A stretch of DNA of 64,000 nucleotides from Candidatus Gastranaerophilales bacterium (GTDB lineage: Bacteria > Cyanobacteriota > Vampirovibrionia > Gastranaerophilales > Gastranaerophilaceae). Positions 56,722 to 64,000 of the stretch are shown piece by piece (position 1 is the stretch's first letter; the number at the start of each line of letters is the position of its first letter). Position numbers and translations under genes: made by a program. A model generated the notes under the pieces. That model did no database searches and was not told the origin of the DNA. It saw nothing but the letters and a program-made list of their open reading frames with translations. The stretch is from contig CALVED010000001.1 in the NCBI GenBank assembly GCA_944326485.1, forward strand, positions 248,001-312,000. Reading direction: 5' to 3'.

Positions 56722-56978
56722 AATCTGCTCTCCATTTTTATTTTTACGGAAGAGAAAAAAAATATCAATTATTCTTAATAAAATTTAATCTATTATGATA
56801 TTTTGTATAAGTTTATTTTAAGTATACAAATAAATATTATAAAAACACTAAATTTACTTATATGGCAACGTATTAATAAGACTCCTTTGTTAAATTTTTT
56901 TAATATAAAAATAGAAAAGCTAAAGTTTAAAAGAAATAGAACGATATAAAAAATATTAGTATCGAAAGGAGTTGTATT

Positions 56979-58778
56979 TTGAGTTATATAAATAAATTAA
57001 ACAGCGGTAAATCAATAGATGAATACATTACAGAAACTGATAACAAAAAAACTACAACTGAATCATCTCAGGAAGGGACAATAAAAGAAAGTGAAAATGA
57101 TACAGTAAAATTATCAGATGATATATCAAGTAAATTAGATGAACTTTCATCTCAATTGAAAAATATTGAAGAAATTGACAAGAATAATACAACAAGTGTA
57201 TTTTCCAGAATACAAGATTTAAAATCAAATATTTCAGTATATACAACTCAAATAAACTATTTGGATGAACAAATCGGCTTAAAACAATCCCAATTAGACG
57301 AATTAACAACAAAACTTGAAAAAGTACAAAAAGAATATGACGAAATAGCAACTGAAATAGAAGAACAACAAACAAAACTTGATGAAAAGAATTCAAAAAT
57401 AGAAACAATAAATAAACAAATAGAAAAGCAGAAAGAAATTGTAGATAATACCGATAACAATTCAACTGAAAAAGAAATTAAAGCTGCTTGTTCAAAGTTA
57501 TCAACATACTATAGCCAATTATCTACTCTATATAGTGAAAAAGCTACTATAGAAGATTCTATAGGAAAACTAAATACCGATTTACAAAATAAAGCCAATA
57601 CAATTTCAAAATATGAGAACCAAATTACAGCAGTAGAAAACAATATGGTAGAAATAACGACTAAAAAGAATAATATAGAAACAGAAAAAACTTCAGCAGA
57701 AGAAGAACTAAATAATAGTATGCTATCTATTGTATCAGAAGAAGAATGGAATTTGGTTGAAGAAAACAGCATAGATTTAACAGAAAAATTAGATAATGGT
57801 GAACCGAGGTATATATTTGCCCAAGGTAAACAAGATAACCAATATCACATATATGACATGTCTGCAAATAGTTCTTTAGCAAGACTATATGGAGATAATG
57901 GCGGTTATGATATAGTTACAAGCGGCAATGGCAATATAAATGGATTTAGTAAGAAAGAAGACGGAACAGGTTCAACAGTATTTTATATGGATAATTGCGA
58001 TACATTCAATGAATTTAATGCTTGTTATTCAACATGTTCTCCATTATCATTCGATGTAAACGGCGATGGAGTTAATACATCATCGAATGTAATTAACTAT
58101 GATATAGATGGTGATGGCATATTAGATAAAATAAATGACTCAGCTGATGCTGTATTAGTATTTGATAAGGATGGAAATGGTATATCTGGTGAAGACGGGT
58201 CTGAGTGTTTCGGAAACAATACTGACTTAGATGGTGACGGTATAAAAGATGGATTTAATAATGGATTTGAAGCACTAAAAGAACTGGCAAAACAAAATAA
58301 TCTAATAAACAACAAAGATGATAATGTTCTTGATGTTAAAGACATCGAATATTTAGAAGAAAACTTTGGATTAAAGTTAAAACTAAACGGCTATGGTTCT
58401 GAAGCTGTATCATTAAAAGATGTAGGAATTACGGAAATAAATCTTGGCACAACAGATGAAACAACATTAATTGATGATTTTGACGGACAAGGAAATCAAT
58501 TAATGAAACAAGAAGGAGCTACATTTACAATTAATGGTGAAACAAAAGAATATGCCGATATATGGCATAAAAAGATACTTTCAGATGTAGAAAAAGCTGC
58601 AGAAATATTCTCAGGAGATTCTTTAAGTTTCAGTATGAACAGTTACCTAATTAACAATAATTTTATTACAACTAAAGCAACGAGTTCTACAAATAACGAA
58701 GAAGGCTTAGAGGAAATAAAAGAAATAAAGAAAACAGCAAAAGAAAAACTAAAAGAAATACAAAAAAACAAAAAATAA
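56979..58778 (+). CDS. Coiled-coil protein with RTX-type calcium-binding domain
   Basis: The start is TTG at 56979, with AAAGGAG 7 bp before it. The 599 residues have no signal peptide. Residues ~75-245 form a coiled coil. Residues ~355-565 resemble the calcium-rich module found beside RTX repeats in large exported proteins: DVNGDGV (359), DIDGDGI (375), DKDGNGI (396), DLDGDGI (416), NNGFEALKEL and a closing EYADIW. No GGxGxD repeats are present. Export by a type I system is a possibility suggested by the domain and by a TolC-like gene 14 kb away. The role is unknown. It resembles the 45-kb protein in general plan. Confidence 0.7.
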   Translation: MSYINKLNSGKSIDEYITETDNKKTTTESSQEGTIKESENDTVKLSDDISSKLDELSSQLKNIEEIDKNNTTSVFSRIQDLKSNISVYTTQINYLDEQIGLKQSQLDELTTKLEKVQKEYDEIATEIEEQQTKLDEKNSKIETINKQIEKQKEIVDNTDNNSTEKEIKAACSKLSTYYSQLSTLYSEKATIEDSIGKLNTDLQNKANTISKYENQITAVENNMVEITTKKNNIETEKTSAEEELNNSMLSIVSEEEWNLVEENSIDLTEKLDNGEPRYIFAQGKQDNQYHIYDMSANSSLARLYGDNGGYDIVTSGNGNINGFSKKEDGTGSTVFYMDNCDTFNEFNACYSTCSPLSFDVNGDGVNTSSNVINYDIDGDGILDKINDSADAVLVFDKDGNGISGEDGSECFGNNTDLDGDGIKDGFNNGFEALKELAKQNNLINNKDDNVLDVKDIEYLEENFGLKLKLNGYGSEAVSLKDVGITEINLGTTDETTLIDDFDGQGNQLMKQEGATFTINGETKEYADIWHKKILSDVEKAAEIFSGDSLSFSMNSYLINNNFITTKATSSTNNEEGLEEIKEIKKTAKEKLKEIQKNKK

Positions 58779-58789
58779 CAAATAAAAAT

Positions 58790-58828
58790 AAAAAGAAACC
58801 ACTGTTTAATAAACAGTGGTTTCTTTTT
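58790..58828 (+). terminator. Very strong terminator
   Basis: Two perfect 19-bp arms (left ends CCACTGTTTA, right starts TAAACAGTGG) around a single base, with flanking A and T runs. Lies 12 bp after the stop. Confidence 0.93.
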
Positions 58829-58883
58829 AAATAAAATCGTATTAGAATAAAAGAAGTAAAAAAATTTTTGATTAGGGGTAAAC

Positions 58884-60131
58884 ATGGAAATAGAAGTAAT
58901 AAGAGAAACTGATAAAGAAGTAGCAGAATTAATAGAAGCAGAGCTAAAGAGACAACAGACAACAATAGAATTAATTGCGAGTGAAAATTTTACATCAAAA
59001 GCAGTAATGGCAGCTTGCGGAAGTGTATTAACAAATAAATACGCAGAAGGGAAACCCTATAAAAGATTTTATAACGGATGCGAAAATGTTGATAAGATAG
59101 AAGAATTAGCACAAAATAGAGCAAAAAAATTGTTTAACGCAGAACACGCAAATGTACAGCCACATAGTGGTGCCCAAGCGAATATGGCAGTATTTTTATA
59201 TGCAGTAAAACCTGGGGATACTGTAATGGGAATGGATTTATCGAATGGTGGTCATCTTTCTCACGGTTCACCGGTAAATTTTTCAGGATTATATTTTAAT
59301 ATAGTTTCATATGGAATAAATTCAAAAGGGGAAATTGATTATAATAATGTAAGAGAACTTGCATTAAAACATAAACCGAAACTAATAATATGCGGTGCAA
59401 GTAATTATTCAAAAATAATTGATTTCAAAAAATTTAGAGAAATTGCAGATGAAGTTGGAGCATACTTAATGGCGGATATAGCCCACATTGCGGCTTTAGT
59501 CGCAACAGGAATGCATCCAAGTCCATTTCCTTATGCAGATTTTGTAACAACAACAACACATAAAACACTAAGAGGTCCAAGAGGCGGAATAATAATGTGT
59601 AAAGAAGAACATGCTCAAGGAATAGATAAAGCCGTTTTCCCGGGTATTCAAGGTGGACCTTTAGAACATATAATTGCAGGAAAAGCTATTGCGTTAAAAG
59701 AAGCATTATCAGATGAATTTAAAATGTACGCAAAACAAATTATATTAAATGCAAAAGCTCTGGCAAAATCATTAATGGATGAAGGTCTTGATATCGTAGG
59801 TAATAGAACGGAAAATCATTTGATGACATTAGATTTAAGGAAACTAAATAAAACAGGAAAAGATATTGCAAATATACTTGAGCTTGTAGGTATAACAGCA
59901 AATAAAAATACTGTTCCCAATGATCCTCAAAGCCCATTTGTAACAAGTGGAGTAAGACTTGGAGTTCCAGCAGTAACAACAAGAGGTTTTAAAGAAGAAG
60001 ATATGAAAGAAATAGGGAAAATTATATCTGAAGCAATAAAAATTTCTGAATCAAAAGATGAAGAAAAAATAAAAGAATTAAGATTACGTTCTTTAAAACT
60101 ATGTGAAAAATACCCATTATATAAGGATTAA
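58884..60131 (+). CDS. glyA: Serine hydroxymethyltransferase
   Basis: GlyA makes glycine and methylene-THF from serine. The 415-residue PLP enzyme has [51 protein letters not shown], the PLP lysine in [15 protein letters not shown] and [26 protein letters not shown] precedes the ATG. It leads a six-gene operon that also makes formyl-Met and uses one-carbon units. The 55-bp upstream gap leaves no room for a glycine riboswitch. Confidence 0.97.
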   Translation: MEIEVIRETDKEVAELIEAELKRQQTTIELIASENFTSKAVMAACGSVLTNKYAEGKPYKRFYNGCENVDKIEELAQNRAKKLFNAEHANVQPHSGAQANMAVFLYAVKPGDTVMGMDLSNGGHLSHGSPVNFSGLYFNIVSYGINSKGEIDYNNVRELALKHKPKLIICGASNYSKIIDFKKFREIADEVGAYLMADIAHIAALVATGMHPSPFPYADFVTTTTHKTLRGPRGGIIMCKEEHAQGIDKAVFPGIQGGPLEHIIAGKAIALKEALSDEFKMYAKQIILNAKALAKSLMDEGLDIVGNRTENHLMTLDLRKLNKTGKDIANILELVGITANKNTVPNDPQSPFVTSGVRLGVPAVTTRGFKEEDMKEIGKIISEAIKISESKDEEKIKELRLRSLKLCEKYPLYKD

Positions 60132-60133
60132 TT

Positions 60134-61183
60134 ATGACATTTTTTCAATTATCTGAAGCAAATATAATAGGAGCAGTTATTGCATTTATAATAGGTTTAT
60201 TTTTAGTACCATTAATAATATCTTTTTCAGAGAAACAAGGGTTACTAGATAAACCAAATGAAAGAAAAATCCATTCTCATCCAATACCAAGATTAGGTGG
60301 TGTTGCAATATGGATATGTACAATTCTATCATTTTTAGCTTTAATTTTACTAAGTTATTATCCGCACAGGTCATTACTATCCGGCTTATTATTAGGCAGT
60401 TCCTTAATGTTTCTGCTTGGATTAATAGATGATATATATTGTTTAAGTGCAAAATTTAAATTTATAATACAAATATCAATAGCAACAATTGTATATTGTT
60501 TAGGTGTAAAAATAACATCAATTTTTATTCCTGTTTTAGGACTTGTAGATATTCCAAGTATATTATCATATTTCATAACAATTGGATGGATAGTAGGAAT
60601 AAGTAATGCAGTCAATTTTATAGACGGAGTTGATGGTTTGGCAGGAAGTGTAATAACAATAAGCTGCGTAACTCTTGGGATAATATCAATAGCTCTTGTT
60701 CCTGCTGATGTTGTAAGTGCATTAATAGCATTTATATTAGCAGGTTCAATGCTTGGATTTTTAACATATAACTTTCATCCTGCAAAAATATTTATGGGTG
60801 ATTCAGGTGCACTTTTTGCAGGTTTTTTACTTGCGACTTTATCAATAATGTATTCAATGAAAACAACAGACTGTAAAATGTATGTTCCCCTTTTAATACT
60901 TGCTGTTCCAATCTTAGATATAACATTTTCTTCATTAAGAAGAATATTAAAAGGAACATCCCCATTTGTAGCAGATGCAGAACATATACATCATAAATTA
61001 TTACATTTAGGATTATCACAAAATAAAGCAGTATTATTATTGGTTTTATTCTCAATATTAATGGGTTGGTTAGCAACATATATTGCAGCAACTGACACTA
61101 CAAAATACTTTTTATATGCTGTTATAATGTCAATAGTAATGATAATATTAAACAGACACGCAAAAATAGGCGAAGGGAAATAG
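60134..61183 (+). CDS. WecA/TagO-type polyprenyl-phosphate sugar-1-phosphate transferase
   Basis: The 349-residue protein has about ten to eleven membrane segments. It carries family motifs KPNERKIHSHPIPRLGGVAI, LLGLIDDIYCLSAKFKF (the DD pair), AVNFIDGVDGLAGSV, KIFMGDSGALFAGFLL and the HIHH motif in DAEHIHHKLLHLG. It loads GlcNAc-1-P (or a related HexNAc-1-P) onto undecaprenyl phosphate to start surface glycan synthesis. MraY is less likely because of the HIHH motif. It begins 2 bp after glyA. Confidence 0.9.
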   Translation: MTFFQLSEANIIGAVIAFIIGLFLVPLIISFSEKQGLLDKPNERKIHSHPIPRLGGVAIWICTILSFLALILLSYYPHRSLLSGLLLGSSLMFLLGLIDDIYCLSAKFKFIIQISIATIVYCLGVKITSIFIPVLGLVDIPSILSYFITIGWIVGISNAVNFIDGVDGLAGSVITISCVTLGIISIALVPADVVSALIAFILAGSMLGFLTYNFHPAKIFMGDSGALFAGFLLATLSIMYSMKTTDCKMYVPLLILAVPILDITFSSLRRILKGTSPFVADAEHIHHKLLHLGLSQNKAVLLLVLFSILMGWLATYIAATDTTKYFLYAVIMSIVMIILNRHAKIGEGK

Positions 61184-61187
61184 AATA

Positions 61188-61775
61188 ATGGCAGTAAAAA
61201 AGATAGTTAAATATGGGACACCATCTTTAAGAGAAAAATCAAAAGAAGTACACAAAATATCAAAAAAAATACAAATATTAGTTGAAGATTTATATGATAC
61301 ATTGTATGCATTAAATGGTGTAGGACTCGCCGCACCTCAAATAGGAGAGAATTTAAGAGTATTTGTTATAGATACAGGAACAGATCCAAAAACAATGAAC
61401 CCTATAACATTTATAAATCCTAAAATATTAAAAAAAGAAGGTGCTATAAATTCATATGAGGGCTGTTTAAGTTTTCCTGATGCTTATACAAATGTAAGAA
61501 GATATAAATATGTAAAAGTAAAAGCTCTTGATATAAAAGGACGTCCATTTATAATAGAAGCTGATGAAGGTTCTCTCTTAGCTAGAGCAATACAGCATGA
61601 ATTTGATCATCTTGAAGGTATTTTATTTATAGATCATTGCAGAAACAGATTTGAAGCAGATAAAATTTTAATAGAAAAAGGATTAAATCCAATTGATTCA
61701 AATTATTTATTAGAAGAAAAAGAATTAGAAGAAGAAATTATAAAAAATCCCCAGAACGAGGAGAAAAAAGATTGA
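61188..61775 (+). CDS. def: Peptide deformylase
   Basis: Def removes formyl from nascent proteins. The 195 residues include the three motifs GVGLAAPQIGENL, YEGCLSFPDAYT and IQHEFDHLEGILF (HExxH metal site plus Cys). The C-terminal tail is acidic and longer than usual by ~25 residues. It overlaps fmt by 4 bp, the classic def-fmt pair. Confidence 0.97.
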   Translation: MAVKKIVKYGTPSLREKSKEVHKISKKIQILVEDLYDTLYALNGVGLAAPQIGENLRVFVIDTGTDPKTMNPITFINPKILKKEGAINSYEGCLSFPDAYTNVRRYKYVKVKALDIKGRPFIIEADEGSLLARAIQHEFDHLEGILFIDHCRNRFEADKILIEKGLNPIDSNYLLEEKELEEEIIKNPQNEEKKD

Positions 61776-62737
61776 TAAAAATTGTCTACATGGCAACCCC
61801 GGAAATAGCAGTAAAGAGCTTAGAGGAACTAATAAAAAATAAAGAAATAGAAGTTTGTGCGGTAGTAACTCAACCTGATAGACCAAAAGGAAGAGGAAAT
61901 AAGTTAACAGCACCACCTGTTAAAGTTTGTGCGTTAGAAAACAATATAAAATGTTATCAAACCGAAAAAATAAGTAAAGATAAAGAATTAATTGAAGAAT
62001 TAAAAGAATTAAATCCTGATTTTTTTATAACTTTTGCCTTTGGTCAAATCTTATCAGAGGAGGTATTAGAAATACCCCAAAATTGTACAGTAAATTTGCA
62101 TGCTTCACTACTTCCAAAATATAGAGGAGCGAATCCAATTCAAAGATGTATTTATAATGGAGATAAAAAAACAGGAATTACAACAATGTTAACCGTTTTA
62201 GCTCTTGATGCCGGAGATATTTGTGAAACAGATGAAATAGATATAACAGAAAATATGACAGATATTGAGTTAAAAGAAATTATAAGCAATAAATCTCCTA
62301 AATTAATTTGTTCTACTATCAAGGGTTTATACTCAGGCATTATAAAACCACAAAAACAAGAAGAAAATGGTGTATGTATTGCCAAGAAATTTACAAAAGA
62401 AGATGGATTAATAGACTGGAAAAGAAGTGCGGAAGATATACATAATCAAGTAAGATCAATGGTAGACTTTCCAACTGCTTATACATATATAAATAATAAA
62501 ATGCTAAAGATAATAGAAACAAATATAATAGACAGAGACGAAAATAAAATAAAGGAAAGTGAAATTTCACAAATCAAAAAAGAGGGAATAGAAATTATAA
62601 CTCCTATTGGTAAAATTTTAATAAAAAAAGTTAAACCAGAAAGTAAAGGAATAATGAATGCATATGATTTTGCAAATGGAGCAAAACTAAAACCCGGCAT
62701 GAAATTCGAGGAGAAAATATGTATCAAAGAGGGATAA
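61772..62737 (+). CDS. fmt: Methionyl-tRNA formyltransferase
   Basis: Fmt formylates initiator Met-tRNA with 10-formyl-THF. It starts with TTG at 61772, with CGAGGAG just upstream; the 321 residues begin IKIVYMATPEIAVKSLEEL after the initiator. The triad region VNLHASLLPKYRGANPIQRC and LALDAGDI are present, as is the C-terminal Fmt_C domain (DGLIDWKRSAEDIHNQVRSM). It is coupled to def and overlaps aroH by 19 bp. Confidence 0.96.
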   Translation: MIKIVYMATPEIAVKSLEELIKNKEIEVCAVVTQPDRPKGRGNKLTAPPVKVCALENNIKCYQTEKISKDKELIEELKELNPDFFITFAFGQILSEEVLEIPQNCTVNLHASLLPKYRGANPIQRCIYNGDKKTGITTMLTVLALDAGDICETDEIDITENMTDIELKEIISNKSPKLICSTIKGLYSGIIKPQKQEENGVCIAKKFTKEDGLIDWKRSAEDIHNQVRSMVDFPTAYTYINNKMLKIIETNIIDRDENKIKESEISQIKKEGIEIITPIGKILIKKVKPESKGIMNAYDFANGAKLKPGMKFEEKICIKEG

Positions 62738-63084
62738 GAGGAGCAATTACTATAGATAATAACACTCCCAACGAAATAAAAAAAGCTGTTATAGAATTAA
62801 TAGATACGATTAAAGAACGAAATAGTTTCGAAGATGAAGATATATCTCATGTAATATTCACATTAACTGAAGATATAAACTGTTTATATCCTGCAAAAGC
62901 AGCAAGAGAAGAATACAATAGTTGGAAATATGTTCCAATGATGTGTTTTAATGAAATGAAAATAGAAAATTCATTAGAAAAATGTTTAAGAATTTTAATT
63001 GTAATAAATACAGAAATTAAGCAAAACGAAATAAAACATGTATATTTAAAAGGTGCATCACAATTAAGAAAAGATTTAAAATAA
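62719..63084 (+). CDS. aroH: Chorismate mutase, AroH type
   Basis: This enzyme converts chorismate to prephenate for Phe/Tyr. The 121-residue trimeric-type protein has RGIRGAITIDNNTPNEIKKA with the active-site Arg, FEDEDISHVIFTLTEDINCL, YPAKAAREEYNSWKYVPMMC and HVYLKGASQLRKDL. CGAGGAG lies 6-12 bp before the ATG inside the end of fmt. No other aromatic genes are near. Confidence 0.95.
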   Translation: MYQRGIRGAITIDNNTPNEIKKAVIELIDTIKERNSFEDEDISHVIFTLTEDINCLYPAKAAREEYNSWKYVPMMCFNEMKIENSLEKCLRILIVINTEIKQNEIKHVYLKGASQLRKDLK

Positions 63085-63087
63085 AAT

Positions 63088-64000
63088 ATGAAAATACTAA
63101 TTGCAGGCTCAGACCTTAATGCAAAACTTTTAGCACAATATCTAAAAATAGAAGATGAAAATCATGATATTTATGTAACAACAGAAGAGAAAAGTTCTGA
63201 AAACTTCTATACATGTGTAAATATCAAAGAAAATGATATTTTATCTATTTGTGATTTTGTAAAATACAATCAAATTGAATTTACTATTGCAACATCACTT
63301 ATAGCAATAATAAACGGAATTGCTGATGAATTTAAGAAAGAAGGATTCCCGATTTTCGCACCATTTTCTGAAGCTGCAAGAGTAACATACTTCAACAGTA
63401 TTGCAAAAAAAATTCTATATAAATTAAAAATAAACACTCCAAAATTTGGAATATTTGATAGAGAGAATATGGCAATAGACTACATAAGAAGAACTAAGTT
63501 TCCAATTATAGTAGAAAATGATTTAACACTTTTTTCAAGAGAAAATTATAAATATGATACATTCCAAAAAGCTAAAGTAGGAATACAAAAAATTTTTGAG
63601 AATGATAACAATAAAATTGTAATAGAAAATTACATAAATGGAGATGATTATTATTTATATTTTATAACAGATGGTTACAATGCAATTCCATTAATCTCTT
63701 TAGAAAGAAAAGAAGGAAATAATTATACAACAATAATTGCTCCATCAAAGAAAATTTCAGAAGAAATTATTATAAAAATACTTCAAAGAGCGATATATCC
63801 TCTATTGGATGATATTACAAAATATGCAGACATGTACGTAGGCCTAATTGGCTTAAAAATTAAAATATATAAAGATACTTTTTATGTTTTAGAGATATAC
63901 AACGGATTTCAAGAATATGATTTGCAGGTATTCATATCTTTATTGAAAGAAAATTTTTGTAAATTATTATTTGATACTGCAAATTGTTGTCTTACAGATA
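63088..64000 (+). CDS. PurD-like ATP-grasp ligase (divergent GAR synthetase), 3' end missing
   Basis: A frame opens at ATG 63088, 3 bp after aroH, and runs off the window (304 codons). The start KILIAGSDLNAKLLAQYLK and the block GIADEFKKEGFPIFAPFSEA, with AKKILYKLKINTP, follow the order of phosphoribosylamine-glycine ligase (PurD). Key family signatures are altered: the usual GPEAPL position reads ATSLIAI and GPSKxAAxLEGSK reads APFSEAARVTYFNS. It may be a fast-evolving PurD or a paralogue with another substrate. The rest of the gene is needed to decide. Confidence 0.7.
   Translation, partial: MKILIAGSDLNAKLLAQYLKIEDENHDIYVTTEEKSSENFYTCVNIKENDILSICDFVKYNQIEFTIATSLIAIINGIADEFKKEGFPIFAPFSEAARVTYFNSIAKKILYKLKINTPKFGIFDRENMAIDYIRRTKFPIIVENDLTLFSRENYKYDTFQKAKVGIQKIFENDNNKIVIENYINGDDYYLYFITDGYNAIPLISLERKEGNNYTTIIAPSKKISEEIIIKILQRAIYPLLDDITKYADMYVGLIGLKIKIYKDTFYVLEIYNGFQEYDLQVFISLLKENFCKLLFDTANCCLTD

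Noticed and set aside
56783..56810. Ninth repeat copy (TTTAATCTATTATGATA)
   Set aside because: Only the first ~15 bases resemble the repeat's left edge in very AT-rich sequence; too little to call.
58829..58883. Glycine riboswitch before glyA
   Set aside because: Only 55 bp separate the terminator from the start codon and no aptamer-like pairing is visible.
57052..58965. Antisense frames opposite the 57-kb coiled-coil gene and over the terminator
   Set aside because: Low-complexity Leu/Ser/Phe translations of the reverse strand; one crosses the strong terminator at 58,790.

Overview
The window is AT-rich (roughly 30% G+C by eye), densely coded bacterial chromosome with short gaps and several long tight operons. 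A TolC-type outer-membrane channel, dTDP-rhamnose synthesis and WecA-type lipid-carrier chemistry indicate a diderm. Pyruvate:ferredoxin oxidoreductase, a PerR-rubredoxin-flavodiiron set and an Fe-S flavoprotein indicate an anaerobic fermenter. With FolE2, a DapL-like aminotransferase and secreted-type proteins carrying EF-hand or RTX-like calcium motifs, this would fit a gut non-photosynthetic cyanobacterial relative (Vampirovibrionia/Gastranaerophilales). That placement is a guess from gene content; no rRNA is present.

Layout. 0-4.2 kb is accessory: a partial DUF2513-like gene, a type I restriction R subunit, a protein with a nucleotide-cyclase-like core, and a secreted YG-repeat protein. 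4.3-14 kb holds a membrane protein with Bcp peroxiredoxin, tRNA-Ala, a large TPR protein, uvrB, ftsH with a membrane partner, and manC. 14.4-19.7 kb holds a MerR-like coiled-coil protein and the operon pyrH-frr-cdsA-rnc-rpe-nagA. 19.7-24.6 kb is the most unusual part: two paralogous radical SAM proteins in tandem, one fused to a complete MATE exporter, divergent from a membrane-anchored putative ADP-ribosyltransferase. 24.6-29.5 kb is the operon serS-tmk-(RWYD protein)-folE2-aminotransferase-hisH. 29.5-31.8 kb is a three-gene operon (formyltransferase-like, endonuclease-IV-like, Sfp-type phosphopantetheinyl transferase). 31.8-37.5 kb carries ilvB-ilvN-parvulin, ilvC and ilvD. 37.6-44.9 kb carries PFOR, a TolC-like protein, and fprA-rubredoxin-perR; the 46-aa rubredoxin is real. 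45-49 kb has a large EF-hand/coiled-coil/muramidase-like protein, a flavoprotein and a secreted protein. 49-52.3 kb is rfbCBDA. 52.6-56.7 kb has two small unknown genes and the operon dnaJ-like/queE/cooC-like/folD. 57-64 kb has a coiled-coil protein with an RTX-type calcium domain, then glyA-wecA-def-fmt-aroH-purD-like (cut by the window end).

A family of 110-190 bp intergenic repeats, eight copies plus fragments, is scattered through the window in both orientations. Each typical copy has two imperfect hairpins. The loop segments of these hairpins are flipped in some copies relative to the rest of the element, and in three places the repeat edge supplies the stop codon of the neighbouring gene. 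This family, the radical SAM-MATE pair and the ADP-ribosyltransferase are the observations most worth pursuing.
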